DNA of 64,000 bases from Pseudomonas alloputida (GTDB taxonomy: Bacteria > Pseudomonadota > Gammaproteobacteria > Pseudomonadales > Pseudomonadaceae), in contig NZ_CP128540.1 of the NCBI RefSeq assembly GCF_021283545.2, positions 4,995,501-5,059,500 of the forward strand, given 5' to 3'. Made by a program: the position numbers and the translations under genes. Positions 27,203 to 36,609 of the stretch are shown piece after piece (positions within the stretch are counted from its first letter, which is position 1; each line of letters begins with the position of its first letter). The notes under the pieces were generated by a model. That model was not told the origin of the DNA and searched no databases. It was given only the letters and a program-made list of their open reading frames with translations.

Positions 27203-30200
27203 TCAGCCCTTCTTCACCCTGAACCACGCCGCATACAACGCCGGCAGGAACAGCAGTGTAAGCACCGTGGCCACGATCAGCCCGCCCATGATCGCCACCG
27301 CCATCGGCCCGTAGAACACACTACGCGACAACGGGATCATGGCCAGCACCGCCGCCAGCGCGGTCAGCACGATCGGCCGGAAGCGCCGCACCGTTGCCTC
27401 GATGATCGCCTGCCAACGCTCCATCCCCGCTGCTATGTCCTGCTCGATCTGGTCCACCAGGATCACCGAGTTGCGCATGATCATCCCCGCCAACGCAATG
27501 GTGCCAAGCATGGCGACAAAGCCGAACGGCTGGCGGAACACCAGCAGGAACAGGGTCACACCGATCAGCCCCAGCGGCGCGGTGAGGAACACCATCACCG
27601 TGCGCGAGAAACTGCGCAGCTGGATCATCAACAAGCTCAGGACTACCACGATGAACAGTGGCATACCGGCATTCACCGATTTCTGCCCACGTTCGGAGTC
27701 CTCCACCGTGCCGCCCACCTCCAGCAGGTAGCCATCGGGCAGCTTGGCGCGAATTTCCTGCAGGGTCGGCAAAATCTGCTTCACCAGCGTCGCAGGCTGC
27801 TCCTGGTCGTAGATATCGGCACGCACGGTCACCGTCGGCAAGCGGTTGCGGTGCCAGATAATGCCTTCTTCAAAGCCGTACTCCAGGGTCGCCACCTGCG
27901 ACAGCGCCACGCTCTGGCCATTGTCGGTGGGCAACGCCAGGCTGCCCAGATTGGCCAGCTCGCTGCGCTCCTGGAGGGTGCCGCGCAGCAGGATCTCGAT
28001 CAGCTCGTTGTCCTCGCGGTACTGGCTGACCGTGGTGCCGATCAGCGAGCTTTGCAGGAAGCTCGCCAGGTGCGAAGTGCTTACGCCCAGCGCACGGGCG
28101 CGGTCCTGGTCGATTTCGAGGAACACCGCCTTGCTGGGTTCTTCCCAGTCCAGGTGCACGTTCACCACATGCGGGTTCTCGCGCACCTTGTCCGCCACTT
28201 CACGGGCCAGTGCACGGGCCTTCTCGATATGCTCGCCAGTGACCCGGAACTGCACCGGGTAGCCCACGGGCGGGCCGTTTTCCAGGCGCGTGACCCGGGC
28301 GCGCAGGTCGGGGAACTGCTGGTCCACCGTGCTGATCAGCCAACTGCGCAGGCGCTCGCGGTCTTCCATCGACTTGGCCAGCACCACGAACTGGGCAAAG
28401 CTGGCTGCCGGCAGTTGCTGGTCCAACGGCAGGTAGAAGCGCGGCGAACCGGTGCCCACATAGGCCACGTAGTTGTCGATACCGTCCTGCTGCTTGAGCA
28501 GCGCCTCCAGCTGCTTGACCCGCTCGGCGGTATTGGCCAGCGAGGCGCCTTCGGCCAGCTTCAGGTCAACCATCAGCTCCGGGCGCCCGGAAGCCGGGAA
28601 GAACTGCTGGGGTACGAAGCGGAACAGCAGGATGCTGCCGACAAAGGCAGCGATGGTCAGCAGGATTACCGTCTTGCGCCGCCGTACGCACCACTCCACC
28701 AGCCGTCGCACGCGCTGGTAGAACGGGGTGGCGTATGGGTCTGGTGCATGGCCGTCCTTGCCATGACGCGCCGCATGCAGCTTGGCCAGGTCGGGTAGCA
28801 GGCGCTCGCCCAGGTAAGGCACGAACACCACGGCCGCCACCCAAGAGGTCAGCAAAGCGATGGTGACCACCTGGAAGATCGACCGGGTGTATTCGCCCGT
28901 GCTGGAGGCCGCGGTGGCAATTGGCAGAAAGCCTGCTGCCGTGATCAGCGTACCGGTGAGCATCGGGAAGGCCGTACTCGTCCAGGCATAGCTGGCTGCC
29001 TTGAGGCGGTCATAGCCCTGCTCCATCTTGATCGCCATCATCTCCACGGCAATGATCGCGTCGTCCACCAGCAAGCCCAGGGCCAGCACCAGCGCGCCAA
29101 GGGAAATCTTGTGCAGGCCGATGCCGAAGTAGTGCATGGCGGCAAAGGTCATGGCCAACACCAGCGGAATGGCCAGCGCCACCACCAGGCCAGTGCGCAG
29201 GCCCAGCGAGAAGAAGCTCACCAGCAGCACAATGACCAACGCCTCGACCAGCACCTGTACGAACTCGCCCACGCCGGCCTTCACCGCCGCCGGCTGATCC
29301 GAAACCTTGCGCAGCGCCATGCCGGCAGGCAGGTTATGTGCCAGGCGCTCGAACTCGCCTTCCAGGGCCTTGCCCAGTACCAGGATGTCGCCACCGTCTT
29401 TCATCGACACCGCCAGGCCAATGGCATCCTCGCCCATGAAGCGCATGCGCGGTGCAGGTGGGTCGTTGAAGCCACGGTGTACCTCGGCGACATCACCAAT
29501 CCGGAAGGTGCGATCACCCACGCGAATGGGGAACTGGCGGATCTGCTCGACACTGTCGAAACGCCCGCTCACGCGCAGTTGCAAGCGCTCGCTGGGCGTC
29601 TCGAAGAAACCGGCGGTGCTCACCGCGTTCTGCTCTTGCAACGCCTTCTGCACGGCTTCCAGCGGCACGCCGAGGGTGGCCAGCTTGAGGTTGGACAGCT
29701 CGATCCAGACTTTCTCGTCCTGCAGGCCGATCAGATCGACCTTGCCCACATCCTTGACCCGCTGCAGCTGGATCTGGATACGGTCGGCGTAGTCCTTGAG
29801 CACCGCATAGTCAAAGCCTTCGCCAGTCAGCGCATAGATATTGCCGAAGGTGGTGCCGAACTCGTCGTTGAAGAACGGGCCCTGGATCTCCGGCGGCAAG
29901 GTGTGGCGAATGTCCGCAACCTTCTTGCGGATCTGGTACCACAACTCGGGGATGTCCTTGGAGTGCAGCGAGTCGCGGGCCATGAAAGTAACCTGCGATT
30001 CGCCGGGGCGAGAGAACGAGACGATTCTCTCGTACTCACCGGTTTCCATCAGCTTCTTCTCGATGCGCTCGGTCACCTGCCGCGCCACTTCTTCAGCGCT
30101 GGCGCCTGGCCACAGGGTGCGGATGACCATGGCCTTGAAGGTGAATGGCGGGTCCTCGCTCTGGCCAAGCTTGGTGTACGACATGGCGCCAATGGCGGCC

Positions 30201-30268
30201 AGCAGGATCATCAGGAACAGGACGATCTGGCGGTTGCGCAGCGCCCAGGCAGAAAGGTTGAAACCCAT
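27203..30268 (-). CDS. RND-family efflux transporter, inner-membrane pump
   Basis: 1021 aa, full length. Twelve transmembrane helices with two large periplasmic loops. Proton-relay Asp pair D402-D403 in LALGLLVDDAIIAVEMMA. The N-terminus (NLSAWALRNRQIVLFLMIL) and general pattern resemble the TriC-like subgroup of HAE1 transporters rather than MexB. It lies 6 bp after its membrane fusion partner; no outer-membrane channel gene is present, so a TolC/OprM-type channel encoded elsewhere must be used. Substrate unknown. Confidence 0.92.
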   Translation of the reverse strand: MGFNLSAWALRNRQIVLFLMILLAAIGAMSYTKLGQSEDPPFTFKAMVIRTLWPGASAEEVARQVTERIEKKLMETGEYERIVSFSRPGESQVTFMARDSLHSKDIPELWYQIRKKVADIRHTLPPEIQGPFFNDEFGTTFGNIYALTGEGFDYAVLKDYADRIQIQLQRVKDVGKVDLIGLQDEKVWIELSNLKLATLGVPLEAVQKALQEQNAVSTAGFFETPSERLQLRVSGRFDSVEQIRQFPIRVGDRTFRIGDVAEVHRGFNDPPAPRMRFMGEDAIGLAVSMKDGGDILVLGKALEGEFERLAHNLPAGMALRKVSDQPAAVKAGVGEFVQVLVEALVIVLLVSFFSLGLRTGLVVALAIPLVLAMTFAAMHYFGIGLHKISLGALVLALGLLVDDAIIAVEMMAIKMEQGYDRLKAASYAWTSTAFPMLTGTLITAAGFLPIATAASSTGEYTRSIFQVVTIALLTSWVAAVVFVPYLGERLLPDLAKLHAARHGKDGHAPDPYATPFYQRVRRLVEWCVRRRKTVILLTIAAFVGSILLFRFVPQQFFPASGRPELMVDLKLAEGASLANTAERVKQLEALLKQQDGIDNYVAYVGTGSPRFYLPLDQQLPAASFAQFVVLAKSMEDRERLRSWLISTVDQQFPDLRARVTRLENGPPVGYPVQFRVTGEHIEKARALAREVADKVRENPHVVNVHLDWEEPSKAVFLEIDQDRARALGVSTSHLASFLQSSLIGTTVSQYREDNELIEILLRGTLQERSELANLGSLALPTDNGQSVALSQVATLEYGFEEGIIWHRNRLPTVTVRADIYDQEQPATLVKQILPTLQEIRAKLPDGYLLEVGGTVEDSERGQKSVNAGMPLFIVVVLSLLMIQLRSFSRTVMVFLTAPLGLIGVTLFLLVFRQPFGFVAMLGTIALAGMIMRNSVILVDQIEQDIAAGMERWQAIIEATVRRFRPIVLTALAAVLAMIPLSRSVFYGPMAVAIMGGLIVATVLTLLFLPALYAAWFRVKKG

Positions 30269-30274
30269 CGGGAC

Positions 30275-31375
30275 TTACTCCTTGGCCGTCAGGTTCACTA
30301 CACGGTTGCTGCGGTCCACGGGGCGTACCTCCTGGCCCTCGCGCAGTACATGGCCACCAGCGGCAACCACCCAGTCACCTGGGTCCAGGCCTTCGAGCAC
30401 CGGCACACTGTCGCTGCCATAAGCCCCCAGGCGCACGGTCGCCCGCTCCAGGCGGCTTTCCTTGTTCACCCGCCAGACATAGGCCTGACCGTTTTCCGCG
30501 GTCACTGCCGACAGCGGTACCGCCAGCGGGATCAGCCCGTCCTTGGCGATGAACACCCGGGCGCTCTGGCCCAGCTCGGCCGGTACGGCGGCCGTGGTGA
30601 AGGCGATGCGCGCCGCGAACGTGCGCGAGCGCGGGTCGGCGGCCGGTGACAGCTCGCGAATGCGCCCCTGGAAACGCGCCTGCGGGTGCGACCACAGCTC
30701 CACGCTCACCGGTTGGCCCACAGCGAAGCGGGCGAACTGCTGCTCCGGCAGGCCGATGGCCACTTCTCGCTCGCCATCGGCGGCAAGGGTGAACACGGTC
30801 TGCCCGGCGGCGACCACCTGGCCCACTTCAACCTGGCGCTTGGCGATCACCCCGGCCTGCGGCGCACGCAATACGGCATATTCGGCCTGGTTGCCCGCCA
30901 CATCGAACTCGGCCTTGGCCTGCTTCAGACGGGCAAGGCCTGCACGGTAGAGGTTTTCGGCATTGTCGTACTGGGAGTGGCTGACCATCTGCCGCTCCAG
31001 CAGCTTCTGGTAGCGGTCGCGTTCGGCGCGCACCAATGCCAGGTTGGCCTCGGCAGCCGCCAGCTGGGCGCGGTTGGCTTCAAGTTGCAGGCGCACGTCC
31101 TGCGGGTCCAGTTCGGCCAGCGGCTGGTCGGCCTTGACCCGCTGCCCCTCCTCCACCAGACGCTTGCTGACCTTGCCGCCAATGCGGAAGGCCAGCTCCG
31201 GCTCGAAGCGCGCGCGCACTTCGCCGGGGTAACTGTCGGCAGCGGCTTCGGCCGGCTGTGGCTGCACCACCAGCGCCGGGCGCGGCGCGGCGGGTGGGGC
31301 GGCTTCCTGACCACACGCCGCCAGAAGCAGGGCAGCGGCGGCGGGCAGAGCGATGGACAAGGCATGGCGCAACAT
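30275..31375 (-). CDS. RND efflux membrane fusion (periplasmic adaptor) lipoprotein
   Basis: 366 aa from the ATG at 31375 (MLRHALSIALPAAAALLLAACG); the frame upstream would displace the signal peptide. Lipobox LLAAC with Cys21. Then beta-barrel/lipoyl halves around an alpha-helical hairpin (about 90-160, NRAQLAAAEANLALVRAERD), and the RVNKESRLERATV membrane-proximal domain. Bridges the RND pump to an outer-membrane channel. A palindromic candidate operator lies in its promoter region (31401-31430). Confidence 0.92.
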   Translation of the reverse strand: MLRHALSIALPAAAALLLAACGQEAAPPAAPRPALVVQPQPAEAAADSYPGEVRARFEPELAFRIGGKVSKRLVEEGQRVKADQPLAELDPQDVRLQLEANRAQLAAAEANLALVRAERDRYQKLLERQMVSHSQYDNAENLYRAGLARLKQAKAEFDVAGNQAEYAVLRAPQAGVIAKRQVEVGQVVAAGQTVFTLAADGEREVAIGLPEQQFARFAVGQPVSVELWSHPQARFQGRIRELSPAADPRSRTFAARIAFTTAAVPAELGQSARVFIAKDGLIPLAVPLSAVTAENGQAYVWRVNKESRLERATVRLGAYGSDSVPVLEGLDPGDWVVAAGGHVLREGQEVRPVDRSNRVVNLTAKE

Positions 31376-31400
31376 GATGAATCCTTTCGCGGAGTGCACA

Positions 31401-31430
31401 TTTAATATTTGTACTGGCTGGTATATTAAA
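31401..31430. promoter_or_regulatory. palindromic candidate operator of the RND pump
   Basis: TTTAATAT (31401-31408) and ATATTAAA (31423-31430) are perfect 8-bp arms 14 bp apart, 25 bp upstream of the adaptor start and in the divergent region shared with the TetR gene. A plausible binding site for that regulator. The AT-rich site stands out from its GC-rich surroundings. Confidence 0.55.
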
Positions 31431-31493
31431 TCAGCGCAACGATGCCGGGAAGGGCATGCGCTGGTTTTTCGACGACCTGGCTGGAGCCCTCTG

Positions 31494-31516
31494 GCGCCTG
31501 TGAGATCAAGCGGCGG
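31494..31516. repeat. degenerate half of the second palindromic repeat family
   Basis: GCGCCTGTGAGATCAAGCG matches one arm of the palindromes at 44387 and 59827 (GCGCCTGTGAGATCGAGCG). The other arm is not recognisable here, so this looks like a decayed or solitary half. Confidence 0.5.
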
Positions 31517-31625
31517 CTGAACGCCCACCCTGTCGATCAACTCAACGCTGGCAGGCCGCAGGTAAATGTGAGCTAGTTTTAGCCGTATCGCAGCTGACCC
31601 GTTAAGATGGGGATTCTTAAACCAG

Positions 31626-32267
31626 ATGCAGACCACAATGCTCAACGACGCACCCATCGGCCCAGGCCGGCCCAAGGACCTGGCCAAGCGCGAGGCGATC
31701 CTCGAAGCGGCCAAGGCCCTGTTCCTCAGCCTTGGCTACGCCAACACCAGCATGGATGCGGTCGCTGCGGCGGCAGGTGTTTCAAAGCTCACCGTCTACA
31801 GCCACTTCACCGACAAGCAGACGTTGTTCTGCTCGGCGGTCATGGCCACCTGCCAGGTCCAGTTGCCTGACCTGCTGTTCGAGTATCCCGAGGGGGTACC
31901 GGTGGAAGAAGTGCTGCTGACCATTGCCCGCAACTTCCAGGCGCTTATCAGCAGTGACGAAGCGGTCAAGCTCAGCCGCCTGATCATGGCCCAGGGCAGC
32001 CTGGACCCGAGTTTTGGCGAGTACTTCTACGAGGCCGGGCCCAAGCGCGTGCTCGCAGGCATGGAAGCGCTACTGCGCGGCGCACATGAGCGCGGGCTGC
32101 TGCGCATCGACAACCCATTGAGGGCGGCGGAGCACTTCTTCTGCCTGGTCAAGGGGGCGCCAGATTACCGGTTGCTGCTGGGATGTGCGGGGCCGCTGGA
32201 AGGCGATGAAGCCGAGGCACATGTGCGCGAGGTGGTAAAAGTGTTCTTACGGGCGTTTAGGGACTGA
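31626..32267 (+). CDS. TetR/AcrR-family transcriptional regulator
   Basis: 213 aa. N-terminal helix-turn-helix (about 22-65) with AILEAAKALFLSLGYANTSM and VAAAAGVSKLTVYSHFTDKQTLF, then a TetR_C-type ligand-binding domain. Divergent from the RND operon, the usual place for a local efflux repressor; homologous arrangement in other P. putida strains. An alternative start is 31638 (MLNDAPIGPG). Effector unknown. Confidence 0.9.
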   Translation: MQTTMLNDAPIGPGRPKDLAKREAILEAAKALFLSLGYANTSMDAVAAAAGVSKLTVYSHFTDKQTLFCSAVMATCQVQLPDLLFEYPEGVPVEEVLLTIARNFQALISSDEAVKLSRLIMAQGSLDPSFGEYFYEAGPKRVLAGMEALLRGAHERGLLRIDNPLRAAEHFFCLVKGAPDYRLLLGCAGPLEGDEAEAHVREVVKVFLRAFRD

Positions 32268-32310
32268 GAAAAATCTTCATTAATACTTTTTCAATCGCTC
32301 ACTAGCCAAA

Positions 32311-32338
32311 CTTCTGCCTTCTGCCTTCTGCCTTCTGC
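32311..32338. repeat. tandem heptamer array, four CTTCTGC units
   Basis: Four perfect copies of CTTCTGC in a row, followed by a fifth imperfect CTTCTAC. It lies in the 129-bp gap between the convergent TetR and Rhs genes. The array runs into a hairpin (32334-32364). Confidence 0.85.
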
Positions 32339-32364
32339 CTTCTACGTGAGTGCACGCAGAAGGT
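32334..32364. terminator. hairpin between convergent tetR and Rhs genes
   Basis: TGCCTTCTACGTG pairs with CACGCAGAAGGTA across an AGTG loop; 13 pairs with one mismatch and one wobble. No T-run follows. The 5' arm is built from the last heptamer repeats. Likely a transcription end for one or both convergent genes. Confidence 0.45.
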
Positions 32365-32396
32365 AGCTGATATAGAGTTCATCACACCCAAGCCAT

Positions 32397-33365
32397 TTAT
32401 GCGGGACGCCTTCTGATCTCTGCTATTAACGCGGCTTGAATCATTAGGTCTCGCGAGGATCCCGCTGCGGACATACGAGCATTAACCGCATCCAAATCAC
32501 TTAAAAGATCTTTCAAATCACGCGCTTTGATTTCACTTTCGAGCGAGTCCTTGTGTACACTCAACGATTGAGCATAGCGCTTTCCGGCTTCAACATCCGG
32601 ACCTGAATCATGCGATTGGAAGAATACTTTCTTGCTTTCTGAAGATGTTCTCGCAGGTGCGTTAAACTGCGCAAACAAACGATGCTGCTCAGCGATTTCG
32701 TGCGAATTGAATAATGACTCAAATGAAACATCCTCTCCAACCCCTGCTCTACTCTCTGGTATGATACGATCAGCCCCATTACGCTTATAGATTCTTTCCT
32801 TCGACACTAGAGAGTTAGACTCCATTACTTTCTGCACGGGTCTATTTGGCCTTGATTGTTTTCTTTGACTTTTCACCCTAACTCCAGCATGCCCCGTCGG
32901 GTCGATACGGTTCACAGGATCTCCCACGCAATACGCATACGCATTGAAACCACCTTTACCGAAAGGGCTCCAACTGTCCGGACTGCAAAAGCGCATAATG
33001 ACCGGGCTGAATGGCCTGTAACCATGCCCCAGATGGTAAAGCCCCGAACTCGTATCCAGCCGCTCGCCACTGAAGGCAAGCAACGACAGCAAGCCGCTAC
33101 CCTGATTGTGATGCCCATAGGGCGAGTAAGCCTGTGATTCCAGGCGTTTCTTTTCATAAATGAATAGGACCGAGCGCTGCTGGTCGGATGCCGCCAGCAT
33201 GCTGGACAAGCCCGAGGACTGGTGATCTTTCTGAGCCAGCACCAGGCCATTAGCCTGAAAGAAACGCCAGCGGGCATCGCCATTCAATTCAGCAACTATC
33301 TTGCCGTTACAGTAAAAAAACTGGCGGCCAGCTTGCCGGGCATAAGGAGCAGGCGACATGAACAT
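32397..33365 (-). CDS. orphan Rhs-core protein with unrecognised C-terminal tail
   Basis: 322 aa. Residues ~75-160 form the Rhs repeat-associated core: AYSPYGHH, LLAFSGERLDTSSGLYHLGHGYR, FCSPDSWSPFGKGGFNAYAY and the terminal DPVNRIDPTGHAG that normally precedes a variable toxin tip. Upstream there are only ~75 residues of YD-like sequence instead of a 1000+ residue barrel. The tail (160-322) matches no toxin I recognise; it is charged, Ser-rich and ends in a helical stretch (KARDLKDLLSDLDAVNARM). No signal peptide, no PAAR/VgrG, and no immunity ORF follows. The tail is AT-richer than its neighbours, suggesting transfer. It may be a toxin tip, a relic, or a standalone family; short orphan Rhs proteins are frequent in P. 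putida. Confidence 0.8.
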   Translation of the reverse strand: MFMSPAPYARQAGRQFFYCNGKIVAELNGDARWRFFQANGLVLAQKDHQSSGLSSMLAASDQQRSVLFIYEKKRLESQAYSPYGHHNQGSGLLSLLAFSGERLDTSSGLYHLGHGYRPFSPVIMRFCSPDSWSPFGKGGFNAYAYCVGDPVNRIDPTGHAGVRVKSQRKQSRPNRPVQKVMESNSLVSKERIYKRNGADRIIPESRAGVGEDVSFESLFNSHEIAEQHRLFAQFNAPARTSSESKKVFFQSHDSGPDVEAGKRYAQSLSVHKDSLESEIKARDLKDLLSDLDAVNARMSAAGSSRDLMIQAALIAEIRRRPA

Positions 33366-33442
33366 TACCCTCCATCAGGATAAAATGTCCGTTAGGATCG
33401 CGCCCTTAGCCAACTAATGACTACTGGCAGAAATAACAGGTC

Positions 33443-33530
33443 ATTGTAGGAGCAGGTTTAACGCGCAGGAGACGACGCAGTGGATGGCACCGGCGTTGTC
33501 GGTGTTCGCGGCTAAAGCCGCTCCTACAAT
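33443..33530. repeat. REP-like inverted pair upstream of the Rhs gene
   Basis: ATTGTAGGAGCAGGTTTAAC at the left and GGCTAAAGCCGCTCCTACAAT at the right form complementary ends (ATTGTAGGAGC / GCTCCTACAAT); internal halves are diverged from the usual CGCGGG REP core. It separates the Rhs gene from rsmJ. Confidence 0.8.
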
Positions 33531-33557
33531 CGTGCTAGCCGGCCAGATAGGGGCAGG

Positions 33558-34337
<780 letters not shown>

Positions 34338-34438
34338 TCACACCCGAAAAATCAAACCAAGCCCTTAATGAATCGGCAGCCACGGCCGATACAGGCAATA
34401 TCCCGCTATTCTGCCAGAGCACAGCGCGCACGACTGCC

Positions 34439-35059
34439 ATGTCAGATACTCTTCCCATCGGCTTGACCTATTTGTCGCCTGTCGGCAACTACAGTCAGCA
34501 CAACACCCAGGCACTCGGGGGCGTCAGCCACCTGTGGCAGGATTTCTTTGCCCGGGCCATGGCCGAGCAGCAGGAAGAGCCCGTAGACGGCGTCAGCCAG
34601 TCGTTCGTGCAGTACGACCAGGACAGCGGCGAACCCATCGGCGGGGCCCGTGCCCTGGCCCTGATCGACGCCCAGCGCGCCTGCCCGGTGCACGACACCA
34701 TCGTGGCGCCGCCAGAACCGTTGTTTCTGCCCAAGGCCGAGCTTGAAGCCAAGCTGCTGCCGCCCGCCCCCGAGCCGTTCAGCGCCATGGAACTGATCGA
34801 GCAACAGCGCCAGCTCGACATCAACAACAGCTGGCTGCGCCCGGTGGTGATGAACCAGGGTCAGCCGATCGCCGAACCCGGCCCTGGCCCCACGCCACGG
34901 TCACTGTTCCTGCCCATCGCCGAGCTGGAAAGCAACCTGCTGGACCCGGCCCCGGAACCGTTCGACGACGCCACCCTGGCCAAGCAGCAGAATGACCTGG
35001 CGTTCGACATCCACTGGGCGCGCCCAGTGGTGCTGAACAACGTGCGCGCGTACGCCTGA
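34439..35059 (+). CDS. hypothetical protein with an internal duplication
   Basis: 206 aa, family not recognised. No signal peptide or membrane helix. Residues 95-139 and 156-200 are copies of one ~45-residue unit (61-residue period): LFLPxAELExxLLxPAPEPF...LxxQQxxL...WxRPVVxN, 26 of 45 positions identical. Acidic and proline-rich, with PEPLFLP/PAPEPF motifs that sometimes make such proteins be misnamed TonB-like. The N-terminal third (SHLWQDFFARAMAEQQ, FVQYDQDSGEP) is unrelated to the repeats. It is alone on the plus strand between rsmJ and the convergent extensin-like gene. Confidence 0.8.
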   Translation: MSDTLPIGLTYLSPVGNYSQHNTQALGGVSHLWQDFFARAMAEQQEEPVDGVSQSFVQYDQDSGEPIGGARALALIDAQRACPVHDTIVAPPEPLFLPKAELEAKLLPPAPEPFSAMELIEQQRQLDINNSWLRPVVMNQGQPIAEPGPGPTPRSLFLPIAELESNLLDPAPEPFDDATLAKQQNDLAFDIHWARPVVLNNVRAYA

Positions 35060-35061
35060 GG

Positions 35062-35751
35062 CTAACGACAGATCTGCCAGCGCCCCATGTCCAGGTGAAA
35101 GTGGTTGCGGTGCGCAGCGTTGTAATCCGGCCCCAGTACCGTGCTGAAGCTCTCGCAAGCGGCCTGCTGCACCTGACGCAAGAATTCCGCCTTCTGCCCG
35201 CCCGCCTGCCAGTCACGCGCCAGGATAATGCGCTGGCCGTCCTTCAGGCGAAAACCGCTGATGTCCAGCGCATTGGCCGTGGCGTGCTGGCTCAAACAGC
35301 CCTGCTTGCGGTGGTAGACGTTGCGGCAGGCAAAGCTGCCCAAGTGATCGACCTGCGTCACCGGTTGCCCAAACACCTCCTGCGCCGCCGGCTGCAAGCC
35401 ATGGTTTTCGAACAGTGCATAGGCCACCGCCACCGGGCAACTGGCCAGAAAGCTGCTGCTCAGCCGCGCCTGGCCGCCCTCGATGCGCCATACGTTCTGC
35501 AGCGGGCAGTTGGCCGACGCCGGGCTGTCGGCTTGTGCCCGGTAACGCAGGTGGCTGGTTTCCAGCGCCTGCCGGCACAGCGTTGGGTCATCGCGTAGGC
35601 GCGACAGTTTGTAGGGGGTCAGCAGGTTGGGCGGCTGGCGTACGTCCAGCGGCGCCCAGGGGTTCCATGTGGCAGGCAGGCGCCAGCCGAAGTGCCAGAC
35701 CAGGCCGGCCACCGTCAGCAGGCCGGCCAGTAGCGCCAGCAATGCCCTCAT
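35062..35751 (-). CDS. extensin-like (M15-related) periplasmic or membrane-anchored protein
   Basis: 229 aa. N-terminal anchor or uncleaved signal (ALLALLAGLLTVAGLVWHF, 3-21), then an extensin-like C-terminal domain (PF06904 type). Putative zinc residues as in M15 DD-/LD-peptidases: SQHATANALDISGF (His, Asp) and HRNHFHLDMG (His-x-His). Four cysteines (in PTLCRQAL, SANCPLQN, SFACRNV and KQGCLSQH) could make disulfides. Suggests a periplasmic peptidoglycan-acting hydrolase; activity is inferred. Its start shares a base with the stop of the PEP-mutase-like gene. Confidence 0.85.
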   Translation of the reverse strand: MRALLALLAGLLTVAGLVWHFGWRLPATWNPWAPLDVRQPPNLLTPYKLSRLRDDPTLCRQALETSHLRYRAQADSPASANCPLQNVWRIEGGQARLSSSFLASCPVAVAYALFENHGLQPAAQEVFGQPVTQVDHLGSFACRNVYHRKQGCLSQHATANALDISGFRLKDGQRIILARDWQAGGQKAEFLRQVQQAACESFSTVLGPDYNAAHRNHFHLDMGRWQICR

Positions 35752-36581
35752 CAGCGGCGGAACAGGTCGTTCAGCTGGGCAAACGGCATTGCCTGCTCAC
35801 CGTAGCCGAACGTGCCCTCATCGCGAATTTCCTGCGCCGCCTGGTAGAAGGCCCCGAGTGCAGCACGGGCCAGCGACGAGCCAACGCTGACGCGGCGCAC
35901 GCCCAGGTCCTGCAACTGGTTGACGCTCAGCGGCACGCCCGCCATGCCCATCAGCACATTCACAGGGCGCGGTGCGACTGCCTGCACCACGGCACGGACT
36001 TCCTCCACGGTGCGCAGCCCGGGGGCGTAGAGCACGTCGGCACCGGCTTCGGCATAGGCTTGCAGGCGCAGGATGGTGTCGTCGAGGTCCATGCGTCCGT
36101 GCAGCAGGTTTTCTGCCCGGGCGCACAAGGTGAACGGGAATGGCAGGCTTCGCGCAGCCTGCACAGCGGCGCGCACGCGCTCCACAGCCAAGCCGAAGTC
36201 ATAGATGGGCGCATCACTGCGGCCACTGGCATCTTCGATGGAGCCGCCCACCAGGCCAATTTCGGCGGCACGCAGAATGGTCTGGGCACAGTCTTCGGGC
36301 AAGTCGCCAAAGCCGTTTTCCAGATCGGCGGCCACCGGCAGCGCGGTGGCATCGACGATCTCGCCGGCATTGTCCAGCGTATCGTCAAGGCTCAAGGCGC
36401 CTTCGGCGTCCGGCCGGCCCAGGCTGAAGGCCAGGCCTGCACTGGTGGTAGCCAGTGCCTCGAAACCCAGGCTGGCGAGCAACTTGGCGGAGCCGGCATC
36501 CCACGGGTTGGGGATGACGAACGCGCCGTCGCGCTCGTGTAACGCCTTGAAGGCCTCAGCTCGCAGGGTTTGCACATCCAT
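35751..36581 (-). CDS. isocitrate lyase/PEP mutase superfamily protein
   Basis: 276 aa TIM-barrel enzyme. Motifs: NPWDAGSAKLLASLGFEALATTSAG (N-terminal), PVAADLENGFGD (metal-binding D-E region), VGGSIEDASG and RAENLLHG. Related to PEP phosphonomutase/2-methylisocitrate lyase, but the KKCGH catalytic loop of isocitrate lyases is not visible, so a distinct C-C or P-C lyase or oxaloacetate-hydrolase-like activity is possible. Substrate unknown. In a compact minus-strand group with the DUF72 and extensin-like genes. Confidence 0.87.
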   Translation of the reverse strand: MDVQTLRAEAFKALHERDGAFVIPNPWDAGSAKLLASLGFEALATTSAGLAFSLGRPDAEGALSLDDTLDNAGEIVDATALPVAADLENGFGDLPEDCAQTILRAAEIGLVGGSIEDASGRSDAPIYDFGLAVERVRAAVQAARSLPFPFTLCARAENLLHGRMDLDDTILRLQAYAEAGADVLYAPGLRTVEEVRAVVQAVAPRPVNVLMGMAGVPLSVNQLQDLGVRRVSVGSSLARAALGAFYQAAQEIRDEGTFGYGEQAMPFAQLNDLFRR

Positions 36582-36609
36582 GGTTCAACCTCCGGCAGTC
36601 AGGGAAAGG

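Noticed and set aside
32281..32396. Possible CRISPR-like or immunity-gene region next to the Rhs gene
   Set aside because: The repeats are 7-bp tandem units with no spacers, and no open frame of useful length lies between 32268 and 32396.
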